A stretch of DNA of 64,000 nucleotides from G963676655 sp963676655 (lineage in GTDB: Bacteria > Verrucomicrobiota > Lentisphaeria > Victivallales > Victivallaceae). The notes beneath the pieces are model-generated. The model worked only from the letters and a program-made list of their open reading frames with translations, did no database searches and was not told the DNA's origin. The stretch is from NCBI GenBank assembly GCA_963676655.2, contig CAXXKX010000003.1, forward strand, positions 2,790,001 through 2,854,000. Reading direction: 5' to 3'. Positions 7,950-17,413 of this stretch are shown here, piece after piece (within the stretch, counting starts at the first letter, position 1; each line of letters starts with the position of its first letter). The translations under genes and the position numbers were made by a program.

Positions 7950-9008
7950 ATGTTACCACCGAAAGAAAAAGTTTCATTGACAGAGATTGACCGTTTGGCA
8001 GGGGTATCCAGTGCCACGGTTTCACGGGCGATCAGTCCACGAACTGCCAGGCTGGTTAAGCCGGAGACATTGGAGAAAATCCGGAAAATTCAGGAAAAAC
8101 TTAATTACCGGCACAATGTTCTGGCTCGGAATATGCGTAAACAAATGACCGAAACAATTACTCTGGCCGCTCCGCTTGATACATATAGCAATCCGCATCA
8201 TTCCGATTTTGCAATATTCTCTGCCCGTAATGTAATGTTTTTTTTCAGACATATTCTTGATGAGGCCCTTAACCTTGGCTACGATGTTAAAATGACCCCG
8301 ATTCCCAATCAGGATAACCTGGATCGTATTCTGGAGCGGATCGGGTTTCCTTATTCAGACGGAGCGATCCTTTTTGGGATTCATCAATTACGTGAATTAC
8401 ACGAATCGTTAGTCAAGCGCAATATTCCGAATGTTATTTTCAGCAACCATTTGATCGAGGATCTTCCTGACGCGTCAATTGTTGCGACCAGTTGTGAAGC
8501 CGCATACGCGGATGCCGTTAAATTCCTTTACCAGCAGGGGCACCGGAAAATAGCATTTGCGTTGCCGGGGCCGATCAACGATTCCATATCGGATTTGCTT
8601 CAGGGACGCTTCAGGGCGTGGCGCAATGCAATGCTTGATGTTGGCTTGTATGATGAAAAAATGCTGATTGGCTTTGAAGATGAACTTGATATCAGAGTCT
8701 GGCTGAATGAACATCACCGCAAAATGCCTTTTACCGCCCTGTTTTGCAGCGGTGATGCTATTGCGGCCAGATTTGCCAGAGAAGTTAAGCTTCTGGGGCT
8801 GAAAACGCCTGATGATATTGCGATTATCGGCCATGGACAAAATCCCATCTTGATAGAAAGGGAAGGACTGGCGACAATCGGCGGATCAAACCGCGATTAT
8901 GCCCGTGCAGTAGTTAACCGCCTGATCGGTATTATTGAAAATACCGCACCTTTCAAAGGAACTCAGGTTATTCCGGTAAGTTTTATTAAAGGAATGACTT
9001 GTCAATAA
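7950..9008 (+). CDS. LacI-family transcription regulator
   Basis: A 352-aa repressor-type protein: N-terminal helix-turn-helix VSLTEIDRLAGVSSATVSRAIS (about residues 8-29), a hinge region, and a periplasmic-binding-like effector domain ending with DDIAIIGHGQNP. The ATG at 7950 is preceded by GGAAAG; a TTG at 7920 would overlap the operator and is rejected. It lies 42 nt before a prepilin-like gene and likely controls itself and the module 9051-14546 in response to a sugar. Effector unknown. Confidence 0.9.
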   Translation: MLPPKEKVSLTEIDRLAGVSSATVSRAISPRTARLVKPETLEKIRKIQEKLNYRHNVLARNMRKQMTETITLAAPLDTYSNPHHSDFAIFSARNVMFFFRHILDEALNLGYDVKMTPIPNQDNLDRILERIGFPYSDGAILFGIHQLRELHESLVKRNIPNVIFSNHLIEDLPDASIVATSCEAAYADAVKFLYQQGHRKIAFALPGPINDSISDLLQGRFRAWRNAMLDVGLYDEKMLIGFEDELDIRVWLNEHHRKMPFTALFCSGDAIAARFAREVKLLGLKTPDDIAIIGHGQNPILIEREGLATIGGSNRDYARAVVNRLIGIIENTAPFKGTQVIPVSFIKGMTCQ

Positions 9009-9050
9009 ATACCTGATTGCAGAATTAACGCTTAATTTAAGGAGGCAGTT

Positions 9051-9749
9051 ATGATTACGAACAGGAAAAAAAGTTTCACGTTAATTGAATTACTGGTGGT
9101 GATCGCAATCATCGCGATTCTTGCTTCTATGCTGTTGCCGGCATTGAATAATGCCAGACTGAAGGCAAAAAGCATCAGTTGCGCCAATAACCTTAAACAA
9201 CTCGGGTCCGGTTTCGCGCTCTATGCCGATGATCTCGATGGCAAATTGCCGGGGTGTTATCTGGCAGACCAGCAAGGAAATAACTGGAACTGGGGTTGGG
9301 GGCTGTTTAACGGGAAATACATTCCCGCGGTAAAAGCTTTTATTTGCCCTGAGACTTTTCGTTTTCGTTACATGAACAATATCATTATTAACCCGGGAAA
9401 AGGCTATTTTGATGAAATTGCTTATGGCTTGAATGAGAATATTGGTACTTATGGAATCAGGGTCGCCGGTGACCAGAATATCTTTTTGCCGATGGTTAAA
9501 CTTGAGCATCCGGTTACAACTTTGATAGTTGCCGACAGCCGAAGATTTAACGAAGATACTCCATGGGGAATATTTCGTCTGATGACTCCCCGCGACGACC
9601 CGGCCTGGGGGATCGATGACCGGCATAGTGACCGGGCTAATATCTTGTGGGGCGATTTCCACGTGAGCAACATTAAATATGCAAAATTGACCCTTCAAAG
9701 CGCAAGTGACAAAACATATTTCAATATTAAAAAAGATGCGGCATATTAA
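9051..9749 (+). CDS. prepilin-like protein 1 (N-terminal methylation domain)
   Basis: A 232-aa type II/IV pseudopilin-like protein. The N-terminal signal is KKSFTLIELLVVIAIIAIL, with the conserved Glu at +5 after the expected cleavage point, followed by a globular region with Trp/Gly-rich segments (NWNWGWG). Near the C-terminus, RHSDRANILWGDFHV matches the H-X9-DG pattern except that DG is replaced by DF. AAGGAGG lies 5 nt before the ATG. It is first after the LacI gene and 28 nt from the next gene. In this bacterial group such proteins are very numerous; no gene for the secretion machinery is nearby. Function unproven, possibly surface glycan binding. Confidence 0.85.
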   Translation: MITNRKKSFTLIELLVVIAIIAILASMLLPALNNARLKAKSISCANNLKQLGSGFALYADDLDGKLPGCYLADQQGNNWNWGWGLFNGKYIPAVKAFICPETFRFRYMNNIIINPGKGYFDEIAYGLNENIGTYGIRVAGDQNIFLPMVKLEHPVTTLIVADSRRFNEDTPWGIFRLMTPRDDPAWGIDDRHSDRANILWGDFHVSNIKYAKLTLQSASDKTYFNIKKDAAY

Positions 9750-9777
9750 CGTCGTAAAAGATTAAAAGGGAAAGTAA

Positions 9778-12591
9778 ATGCAATTAGAAAGCAGCATTAT
9801 TGCCGGAATTTTTGTTGCCGGTTCGTTGTTGACTTCAACCGGAGTCGCAGGTCAGGAAAATAACTTCTCTCCAATGCGCATTAGCGACGCCGTTCCCGGC
9901 GGCAAGTTTGCGATAAAAAGCGCGCCTGAAGAGCTTGGCGATATTAATTTGACCTTGGGGTTGAATGACGGTAAAAGCGGTAAAATAATCAAACCGGAAA
10001 AATTGACATCCGGGGTGTACAATTGTGGAGACGGTTTACGTCTGAGCCAGTCATTTTCCGTTAAAAACAATCTTGTATATTGGAAACTGAATATTCTAAA
10101 TCAGGGAAAGGATCAACGTTGGCTGCACCTGAAAATTAATGCCGCGCCGGACAAAAAAGCGGAAACCTGGTTCTTTGATGGCGTCAAACTGATCGAACCG
10201 TGCCGGGTGAACACGATCTGCAAAGATGAAAACCTGGCCTTGCCGCTGGCGGTTATCGGACGCAAAAAGTCCGGTTTTGCCTGGGGTGTCAATCCAAAAA
10301 CAATGCTGCTGTCTTACGTGGAGCAGGGGGCAGACTTTTCCGGGAAACCAAAGTTCTGGTTCGGCACCAAACTGGTAATCAATCCCAATAAAACCGAGAC
10401 TCTGGATCTGGTCCTGTTCGGTTTCAGTGCCAGGTTCGGGTATCTGGATGCCATTCAGACATATCACAATGCTTTTCCTGAGATATTCGCGGTCAAGCGT
10501 CCCGGTCTGAACATCGATCCGAAAATTACCCTGGGCGGCTGTGATTACCGGGTCTGGAAAGCGAATCAGCCGGAGGAGGCCAGGCGGTTCGGCGGCGGTT
10601 GGGAGTGGTGTTTGAAAAGCCATACTCACTGCGGGGATTATTTGGGAAAACACTGGAATATTGCCCGGAAGAACGGCGTCAAAAGATGGTACAACAGCTG
10701 TACCGCTGAAAAACATCAGCATTGGATTCACCAGCAGCATTTGAAGCATCGGCAGGGAGAGCCTGCGGATGTCGCCATGATGTTTTATATTGCTCAAGCG
10801 TTGACCGACGCGCCGTTGTCCACCGGTTCATACAAAATACCATTGGCAAAAGAGGTTTGGCCCGATGCCTATGCCGGGCGTGCAGGTTATCAGTTCTGTT
10901 GTCCGTGGGGTGACAATAATTATGCCCGGAATGTCCTTCTCGATCTTACCGAAGTTGCCGGAAAACTGCCGATACGCGGTTTTGCTTTTGACACTGCCAG
11001 AAGTCCGCTGAAATTTTTCGGAAAAGGCTCTGATGACGCGCCGGGACGGGCATATCTTCTCGCGCCTAAAGTCAAGACGAAAAAACGTTATGCAATTCTC
11101 GAGGACGGATCGAAGGTTGCGGTAAAGGATGACCAGCATGGCGTCTACAGCCGCCTTGATCTGGCTTCCACCATGTTCATCAAGTTTATCCATGAAATGC
11201 GTAAAGGAGAATATAATCTTGGTGTTGTCACCAACGGCTGCGACTGGATGGAAGGCTTTCATACCGATTCCCTGCTGATCGAGCATACCCCGAATCTGCA
11301 TAAGGACCGGGTATGGGTGGCGCGGCTTATCGCCGGACAGAAAGTCATGAGCTGGTGGGATGATTTCCGGTTGTATACTTTGATCGATTGGGAAAATCAG
11401 ACCCGAAGCGAATTGCGCGGTTCGGTTGCCGCTTTCTCTCGTTTTGTCCGCCTGAAAAGTCTGGTACTGGCCGGAATTCCGATGTATCGAATTGCCGCCG
11501 GCAATGAAATCCTCTTTGACATTATTCCCACGTTGGTCGAGCTTACTCAAGCCGGATGGCAGGCCGTTCCCGCCATGTCGGCTGATAAAAATCTCTGGAC
11601 CGCCCGCTACGGCAAAGGTCTTGATACATATCTGGTTATGTGCAATCCCAAAGGCCGGACGATTAAGTCTGACGTAATGGTTGACGGTTCCTATTTCAGC
11701 TCAGAACCGGAGCAGCAACAAGCTCAGTGGCTGTTCAGGGATTATGCCGGCGCGAAAGTGACGGGTGAAGTTGGGAACAAAAATATTATCAGCGTTAGTA
11801 TCCCTTCGGCCCGTGAACAAATTCTCAAAACCGGACTGCGTCTGGATAATCAGTCTGATGCTTTGCAATATACCAGCGGCATGACGAATAAATTGAACAG
11901 CATGACGATCAATTATCAACTTTGTTCAGCCGATGCGCGGATTTTAAAGTTGAAAGCTGAACAGCCGGACGGGTATTTTCTCGGCAGCGTCGCTGTCAAT
12001 GGCAAGGCGGTACCTTTTTCAAGGGATAATGAATTTGTCGCTGACGTGAATAAGACAACGACTTTGTCGCTGGCGTATAAAAGTTTGTATTTTGCGTCCC
12101 CGGACAAGGATTTTATTGATTTTGAATTCGTCAAAGATCTGAAACCGGCAGCGACGATTGTTATTCCGGCGCAGCCGACCAAAGAAGAAGAATTCCTGGC
12201 CTTTCGTTTTCAGGAATATTTCCGCTATTATTATGATAAGACAAAAGGGGTAAATATAAAGCTGCCTATTTTGAAAACCAACGCAATTCCCAAGTCCGGT
12301 CAGGTGATCCTGATTGGCTGGTCCGCAAGTCAACAAACTGAATTCGCACCGTGGAAATCTCCGGTTCGAGTTCGGATCGGAGTAAAAGGCCGCATTCTGT
12401 ATGTTGCCGCGATCGAGTGTTTTGACGCGGAGATGCGCAAAGGAGTATATCGGCTTTTCCGTTGTCTTGACCGGAAATATAAATATTTCGGCAAGATGGG
12501 AGAGCGAAGATATGAGCATCCGCATGAAGAACAACTTTATCGTAAAGCTGGATTGATCAAGTCGGTACTGTACTCTAAGGACGGGGAATAA
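9778..12591 (+). CDS. large secreted protein, probable glycoside hydrolase of unknown family
   Basis: A 937-aa protein I cannot assign to a named family. Residues 1-25 are a hydrophobic export signal, oddly without a basic residue before it. Residues 40-230 look like a beta-sandwich. The middle (about 245-620) has features of a TIM barrel: FAFDTARSP, GVVTNGCDWMEGFHTD and MSWWDDFRLYTLIDW hold acidic residues at expected strand ends. The C-terminal part (about 800-910) resembles the N-terminal domain found in GH20/GH67 enzymes. It lies between a prepilin-like gene and a lipoprotein gene (3-nt gap) in a LacI-controlled unit, which supports a carbohydrate role. Confidence 0.6.
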   Translation: MQLESSIIAGIFVAGSLLTSTGVAGQENNFSPMRISDAVPGGKFAIKSAPEELGDINLTLGLNDGKSGKIIKPEKLTSGVYNCGDGLRLSQSFSVKNNLVYWKLNILNQGKDQRWLHLKINAAPDKKAETWFFDGVKLIEPCRVNTICKDENLALPLAVIGRKKSGFAWGVNPKTMLLSYVEQGADFSGKPKFWFGTKLVINPNKTETLDLVLFGFSARFGYLDAIQTYHNAFPEIFAVKRPGLNIDPKITLGGCDYRVWKANQPEEARRFGGGWEWCLKSHTHCGDYLGKHWNIARKNGVKRWYNSCTAEKHQHWIHQQHLKHRQGEPADVAMMFYIAQALTDAPLSTGSYKIPLAKEVWPDAYAGRAGYQFCCPWGDNNYARNVLLDLTEVAGKLPIRGFAFDTARSPLKFFGKGSDDAPGRAYLLAPKVKTKKRYAILEDGSKVAVKDDQHGVYSRLDLASTMFIKFIHEMRKGEYNLGVVTNGCDWMEGFHTDSLLIEHTPNLHKDRVWVARLIAGQKVMSWWDDFRLYTLIDWENQTRSELRGSVAAFSRFVRLKSLVLAGIPMYRIAAGNEILFDIIPTLVELTQAGWQAVPAMSADKNLWTARYGKGLDTYLVMCNPKGRTIKSDVMVDGSYFSSEPEQQQAQWLFRDYAGAKVTGEVGNKNIISVSIPSAREQILKTGLRLDNQSDALQYTSGMTNKLNSMTINYQLCSADARILKLKAEQPDGYFLGSVAVNGKAVPFSRDNEFVADVNKTTTLSLAYKSLYFASPDKDFIDFEFVKDLKPAATIVIPAQPTKEEEFLAFRFQEYFRYYYDKTKGVNIKLPILKTNAIPKSGQVILIGWSASQQTEFAPWKSPVRVRIGVKGRILYVAAIECFDAEMRKGVYRLFRCLDRKYKYFGKMGERRYEHPHEEQLYRKAGLIKSVLYSKDGE

Positions 12592-12594
12592 GTT

Positions 12595-13815
12595 ATGAAG
12601 TATTTACAATTAACGGTTTTTCTCAGTTTGTTGATCCTTTCTTCATGTAAATCGGTATCAACGCAGTCGCAAAAAGCCGGCTGCCGGATAACGATGACTG
12701 AGTTGAACAGTTCCAAAGGCTATATTTTGGAAAACAGCCTGGTCAAAGCGGCGGTTTTTCCGGGACTGAGCGGGAAGATTCTGGATTACACCTTTAAACC
12801 GACCGGGGAAGTCCTTTTCATGCCCTTGAATGAGGAAGTAATTGAATATGCGAAACCGCCGATTATCGTCAACAGTAATTTTGCCGGTTACAAGGATATG
12901 ATTTGGGAATATCGATTCAGCGCGGCCTATCGGGTCTATAAGGCCAGAATCATTGCCGACTCCCCGAATAAAGTAGCAGTTGAACTCCGCTGGCAGGGCA
13001 AAAGCTATCGAATTGTCCGGACAGTTTCCCTGTCCATGAATTCCACTGAATTGAATGTTTCAGTAACAATGACTTCGCTTGCTGATAAACCGCAAAAACT
13101 ATCCTACTGGAAACAGATCACGGCAAATATCACAGATACATATAATCCCGGTCGACAAATCGCGCCGTTGGCGTCTGCTCCGAAAGAATCGCCGCGTGGA
13201 CGTGCCTTTAACAACCAAAAAACAGCCTGTATTTACAATAAGCCGGTTCCGGGAATGTCGAATAATTATTTTCCGGCCCAGCCATGGTGGGCCTGGCAAA
13301 CGCCCGGAACCAAATTGATCATGGGTGAAGTGGTTGATGATTTGAGTTCAATGCGACCGGACGGTTTTTTCTATTCCCATAAAAGGAATCTGCTGATGAC
13401 TCAGGAAACGATTTTCGGTTCACGTGTATTCAAAAAGGGACAGAGCAGAACATATTCTCTTGTTTTTGTCGCGGTCGATGGACTGACCAGTTTGGATTAT
13501 CTAAGTCGTAATCTGGCTGTAAAAATCGTTACGTTGGAAAGGTCTCCGCTCATTGTAAAGCTCGAAGCCGCGTCTCCACGGTATTTGCCTGGAGCTGAAC
13601 TCAAAGCTGTTTTGCTTGATAATTCCGGTAAAATTGTGGCTGTTGGGTTGGGTTCTAAGGTTAATTTATCGCCAAAATCTGCAATAGCTCTGAATTTGCC
13701 AATCAACGGTAAAATTAAGCCGGGAAAATATCGGTTGGCGCTTCAGCTGGCTTGTAACGGTAAGGTTATTGAGACTGCGGCAATCCTTGGTCGCTTAATC
13801 GAGGTGAAGAGATGA
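12595..13815 (+). CDS. lipoprotein with a mutarotase-like (DUF4380-like) domain
   Basis: 406 aa. The N-terminus is a lipoprotein signal with lipobox LILSSC (Cys at about 18). From residue 40, YILENSLVKAAVFPGLSGKI resembles the beginning of galactose-mutarotase-superfamily beta-sandwich proteins; MIWEYRF and YWKQITANITDTYNPG follow. Exact family is uncertain. It is in tight operon context: start 3 nt after the upstream stop, stop overlapping the next gene by 4 nt. Probably a periplasmic or outer-membrane-anchored sugar-binding or epimerase-like protein. Confidence 0.6.
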   Translation: MKYLQLTVFLSLLILSSCKSVSTQSQKAGCRITMTELNSSKGYILENSLVKAAVFPGLSGKILDYTFKPTGEVLFMPLNEEVIEYAKPPIIVNSNFAGYKDMIWEYRFSAAYRVYKARIIADSPNKVAVELRWQGKSYRIVRTVSLSMNSTELNVSVTMTSLADKPQKLSYWKQITANITDTYNPGRQIAPLASAPKESPRGRAFNNQKTACIYNKPVPGMSNNYFPAQPWWAWQTPGTKLIMGEVVDDLSSMRPDGFFYSHKRNLLMTQETIFGSRVFKKGQSRTYSLVFVAVDGLTSLDYLSRNLAVKIVTLERSPLIVKLEAASPRYLPGAELKAVLLDNSGKIVAVGLGSKVNLSPKSAIALNLPINGKIKPGKYRLALQLACNGKVIETAAILGRLIEVKR

Positions 13816-14546
13816 GAGTTTTTTTGATTTTTTTAATTTTATTTGTTGCGATATGGACCTTTGGCGCGGAAAAAGGATTGCTGTTTTACGCTTCATACGA
13901 CAAGGGGATAGACGCTGACTTCGCCAAAGGCTCTCCGAGGGGCGCTGGAGTAGCTGAGATTACGCAGAACAAAGGCGGGATCAAGGGCGAAGCGCTGATT
14001 GCCAGGAGCGGCTTTGTCGGGGTTGAATTGTATGACGGGGTCAAGTATCTTTGCAACGGTAACTTGAAGCGGGAGGCGGGAACGGTGGAGTTTTATTTTA
14101 AACCGTTGCCGGGATTCTTCATGAAGAAAAAAGTCTGGAGAAGGATTTTTCTGTGCACTTATTATAAATTGCGCAAAGAAGGCCAACGTGATTACCGATG
14201 GTTTCGCATTGATTGCAGCGCAAAAAAAGACATACCGATGTTGCGGGTATTTGAACAGGATACCATGAGCAAATACAGGAGTCACTTAGTCAAAAAACAG
14301 CCCAAAATAGAAATTGGCAAATGGTATCATCTGGCTTATGTTTGGAGCAATCAAGGACGAAAACTGTTTTTGGACGGTAAATTGGTAGCGGAGGGTTCCA
14401 GCAAAAGTCCGTTACCGCTCCTGCCGGAATATTTACATGTCGGGGCATTGCCCTGGGGACATGAGGATTCTCGTTGTCTGATTGATGAATTGAAAATATG
14501 GGATCACTCAAAACGGCCTGAATCATTCAATATTTTGCGAAAATAA
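13812..14546 (+). CDS. secreted LamG-type concanavalin A-like protein
   Basis: 244 aa. Residues 1-18 are a signal peptide (RVFLIFLILFVAIWTFG). The rest is a LamG/laminin-G3 jelly roll: GLLFYASYDKGIDADFAKG at the start, AGTVEFYFKP, IGKWYHLAYVWSNQGRKLFL with the typical W-H-A-W pattern, and RCLIDELKIWD at the end. Such domains bind carbohydrates or proteins. It overlaps the upstream lipoprotein gene by 4 nt (ATGA), so translation is probably coupled; it is last in the LacI module. Confidence 0.8.
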   Translation: MRVFLIFLILFVAIWTFGAEKGLLFYASYDKGIDADFAKGSPRGAGVAEITQNKGGIKGEALIARSGFVGVELYDGVKYLCNGNLKREAGTVEFYFKPLPGFFMKKKVWRRIFLCTYYKLRKEGQRDYRWFRIDCSAKKDIPMLRVFEQDTMSKYRSHLVKKQPKIEIGKWYHLAYVWSNQGRKLFLDGKLVAEGSSKSPLPLLPEYLHVGALPWGHEDSRCLIDELKIWDHSKRPESFNILRK

Positions 14547-14595
14547 AACTGGATATTGAAAGACTTGTACTTAGGTTATATTTACTTGTTTCTAA

Positions 14596-14613
14596 CTAAA
14601 TTATTTAATTTAG
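14596..14613 (+). repeat. perfect AT-rich palindrome
   Basis: CTAAATTA and TAATTTAG form a perfect 8-bp inverted repeat around TT, 50 nt after the LamG gene. It has no T-run after it, so it is a weak terminator at best; an operator for the sulfatase downstream is an alternative. Confidence 0.35.
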
Positions 14614-14776
14614 TGCCATTTTATTCGGGGCTGATTTAAAACTACCTGGTATTTTATTATGTTATTGAAGTAAATAAAATAATATGATATATTCCGGGGC
14701 TTGAAACTTGAAATAATATCTGGTGAAGTGTAACTTCTTTTAATTGTTTTTTAATTAGTTATAAGGAATTTGCACT

Positions 14777-16180
14777 ATGTCGAAGAAGCCCAATATCGTT
14801 TTTTTCTTTACGGATGACCAGCGTTTTGATACTATTGCCGCCTGGGGGAACCCGCAGATAAAAACTCCAAATCTGGATAAACTGGCCGGTCGCGGCGTTT
14901 CGTTTACTCAGGCTTGTATTCCCGGTGGTACTTGCGGAGCGGTTTGCATGCCGAGTCGCGCCATGCTGAATACCGGTCGTACGCTTTTTCACCTGAACGG
15001 CTCTGGTCAGGAAATTCCGAAAGAGCATAAGATGATTGGGGAAACCCTGCAGACTGCCGGATATCGTACTTACGGCTCCGGGAAATGGCATAATGGCAAA
15101 GAGGCTTTTGCCCGCAGTTTTACCGATGGCGCGGAAATCTTCTTTGGAGGGATGGCTGATCACTGGAACGTCCCGTGCTATGATTTCGATCCGACCGGAA
15201 AATATGATAAAACTTGCGTAGAGATCAAAGATCCGATGTGGAACAAAAATCTCAACATTCGCCAGTGTGATCATATTACAGCCGGTAAGCATTCCACTGA
15301 TATTATTGCAGACGCGGCCACTGATTTTATCGGCAAATATGACGACGATGCGCCGTTGTATATGTATCTTGCGTTTCTGGCTCCCCACGATCCGCGCAGT
15401 ATGCCGCAGGAATTCCTCGATCTTTATAATGTGGATGATATTCAACTTCCTCCGAACTTTATGGGCGGTCATCCCTTTGATAACGGCTGCTTGCGGATTC
15501 GGGATGAAGAACTGGCTCCTTTCCCGCGCGACCCGGATGATACCAGACAGCAGATCATGGAATACTACGCGATGATCTCGCATGCCGACGCCAGGATCGG
15601 TGATGTCATGAATGCCCTTGATGCTAAAGGCATGCTTGAGGATACCATTATAGTGTTTGCCTGTGACAATGGTCTGGCTGTCGGACAGCACGGATTATTT
15701 GGTAAGCAAAATCTTTATGAACACAGCATCCGGGTGCCACTGATCTTTGCCGGACCGGGTATTCCCAAGGGCGTTACGACTGAATCATTCGCTTATTTGT
15801 TGGATATCTTCCCGACCATGTGTGATCTGGCTGATATTGACATTCCGGACACGGTTGATGGTGAAAGTCTGGCTGGAATCCTGCAGGATCAGAATGAGAT
15901 TGTTCGTCCATTCACTTTCCACGCCTATGCCGAGCTGCAGCGCGCGGTTCGCACCGGCAAATACAAGTTGATCGAATACGTGGTCGGCGGCAAACATACC
16001 GTTACCCAGCTTTTCGATCTGGAAAGCGACCCGGCCGAACTTGATAATCTGGCTTATCTTGGGGAATACTCTGAACTGGTCGAAGATCTGCGAGAAGAAC
16101 TTTGGAACCTCGCCCGCAAATGGGACGATGAAAAATCGGAATGGGGAGAAAAGTTCTGGAGCCGTTACGACCGGGGCTGA
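14777..16180 (+). CDS. sulfatase (Cys-type)
   Basis: 467 aa. Hydrolyses sulfate esters; the active cysteine in CMPSR (C57, motif C-x-P-S-R) must be converted to formylglycine by a maturase not found here. NIVFFFTDDQ (residues 6-15) gives the first metal-binding aspartates, and FACDNGLAVGQHG the later ones; HDPR follows in mid-protein. There is no signal peptide, so it probably acts in the cytoplasm on imported sulfated sugars. An AAGGAA site precedes the ATG. A 230-nt gap and hairpins on both sides suggest it has its own transcript. Substrate unknown. Confidence 0.92.
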   Translation: MSKKPNIVFFFTDDQRFDTIAAWGNPQIKTPNLDKLAGRGVSFTQACIPGGTCGAVCMPSRAMLNTGRTLFHLNGSGQEIPKEHKMIGETLQTAGYRTYGSGKWHNGKEAFARSFTDGAEIFFGGMADHWNVPCYDFDPTGKYDKTCVEIKDPMWNKNLNIRQCDHITAGKHSTDIIADAATDFIGKYDDDAPLYMYLAFLAPHDPRSMPQEFLDLYNVDDIQLPPNFMGGHPFDNGCLRIRDEELAPFPRDPDDTRQQIMEYYAMISHADARIGDVMNALDAKGMLEDTIIVFACDNGLAVGQHGLFGKQNLYEHSIRVPLIFAGPGIPKGVTTESFAYLLDIFPTMCDLADIDIPDTVDGESLAGILQDQNEIVRPFTFHAYAELQRAVRTGKYKLIEYVVGGKHTVTQLFDLESDPAELDNLAYLGEYSELVEDLREELWNLARKWDDEKSEWGEKFWSRYDRG

Positions 16181-16212
16181 CAGAAAACCTGACATAGTGT
16201 GTTTGTACCAGG

Positions 16213-16238
16213 CCTGCCGGGATGATAAATCCGGCGGG
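16213..16238 (+). terminator. terminator-like hairpin after the sulfatase
   Basis: CCTGCCGG (16213-16220) pairs with CCGGCGGG (16231-16238), one T-G wobble, around a 10-nt loop, 33 nt after the sulfatase stop. There is only a weak T-rich tail. Confidence 0.5.
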
Positions 16239-16295
16239 TCAAATTCTTCAAAATAATTAGATGTAACTGAAAAGAGATACTTGAAAAATATTTCT

Positions 16296-16325
16296 TTGAC
16301 GATATATTTTATATGTAAATATAAT
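16296..16325 (+). promoter_or_regulatory. sigma-70 promoter for the KDPG-aldolase operon
   Basis: TTGACG (16296-16301), 18 nt, TATAAT (16320-16325). The -10 box is perfect. It lies 24 nt before the aldolase start codon, so the leader is short. Confidence 0.65.
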
Positions 16326-16349
16326 CTTAGAGAAAAAGAGGTTTGAAAA

Positions 16350-17003
16350 ATGACTGATTATGAAATTACTGTAAACATGGTCTGTGAACAGCTTGCGCAG
16401 CTGAAAATTATCCCTGTTCTGGCAATTGAAAAGCTGGAAGACGGCATGAAAATGTGCGAACTGCTCAATAAAAACGGTTTGAAGACCGCCGAGATCACTT
16501 TCCGGACCAAAGCTGCCGCGAGCATTATCCGTGAAGCATCGAATGCTTTCCCGGAAATGGAGATCGGTGCCGGGACTGTATTGAATATCCGGGACCTGCA
16601 TCGCGCTTTTGAAGCCGGATCAAAGTTCGCGGTTGCACCTGGATTCAATCCTACTGTCGTGAAAGAAGCGATTGCCAATAACTTCCCGTTCTTTCCCGGC
16701 ATCTCCAGCCCCAGTGATATCGAACAGGCTTATGAGTTAGGTGTCCGTGTTATGAAATTTTTCCCGGCTCAAGCGGCCGGCGGCCTCAAGTTCCTGACCA
16801 ATATCGCCGCCCCGTACAAACACCTCGGAATTCGTTATATTCCGACCGGCGGACTTAATACTGAAAACATTTTGACCTATTTGAATGATCCCAACATCAT
16901 TGCCGCCGGCGGTACCTGGCTTGGTAAATCCGCGGACATCGAAGCAGGTGACTGGGACAAGATTGACGGCATTATCAAGGCCGCGGTTGAATTGATTAAA
17001 TAA
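16350..17003 (+). CDS. KDPG/KHG-type aldolase
   Basis: 217-aa class I aldolase of the 2-keto-3-deoxy-6-phosphogluconate / 4-hydroxy-2-oxoglutarate family. AEITFRTKAA carries the general-base Glu, GAGTVLN and VAPGFNP are family hallmarks, and the Schiff-base lysine is K136 in MKFFPAQAAGG. It splits a 2-keto-3-deoxy sugar acid (phosphate) into pyruvate and an aldehyde in the cytoplasm. It has its own promoter and is followed, after a 410-nt gap, by an SDR and a flavoprotein gene that could make its substrate. The exact sugar acid is unknown. Confidence 0.9.
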   Translation: MTDYEITVNMVCEQLAQLKIIPVLAIEKLEDGMKMCELLNKNGLKTAEITFRTKAAASIIREASNAFPEMEIGAGTVLNIRDLHRAFEAGSKFAVAPGFNPTVVKEAIANNFPFFPGISSPSDIEQAYELGVRVMKFFPAQAAGGLKFLTNIAAPYKHLGIRYIPTGGLNTENILTYLNDPNIIAAGGTWLGKSADIEAGDWDKIDGIIKAAVELIK

Positions 17004-17006
17004 TTA

Positions 17007-17340
17007 ATCCGTACGACGGATGGCGACATACCGCTTCAAACTTTGCACTTTGTGCTGCGGAAGCGGAGATGGCGCAAAAATGATAAAGGGTTGAATTCCC
17101 CGCCCCTTGGGGCGTATCCGCCGGTTGATTTTGCGGCCGCCCGTAACGCGGGCATGTCAGGTCGGGCGTTAATACCCTGATGCTTGCATCGGGGATAGCC
17201 TTGACCGAAAGCAAAATTTTTATTTTAACATCCGGCGTTGCCTGTTTTTCAGTCCTTGAAGAGCAGCATATAACAATTGATAATGATAAAGCCAAAGTTT
17301 GGCGTTTTGCGTTCAGTTTTTTCACCGCCCTGAAAGGGCG
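17007..17340 (+). repeat. gap of 410 bp holding a series of short hairpins
   Basis: No gene is seen between 17004 and 17413. It holds several tight hairpins: ATCCGT/ACGGAT (17007-17021), CGCCCC/GGGGCG with a 2-nt loop (17101-17114), GCCCGT/GCGGGC with an AAC loop (17139-17153), GATGC/GCATC with a TT loop (17179-17190) and CGCCCT/AGGGCG with a GAA loop (17326-17340). Short open frames here on both strands cross the hairpins and have no ribosome sites or family features. Confidence 0.65.
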
Positions 17341-17413
17341 ATATATAATAAAAGATTTGCTGAAATACTAACTTTTTTATTCAAAAATAAATATTAATTC
17401 GGAGAATTACACC

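Noticed and set aside
17180..17371. Small open frame in the hairpin gap
   Set aside because: Its codons run through palindromes, there is no ribosome site, and the product shows no known features.
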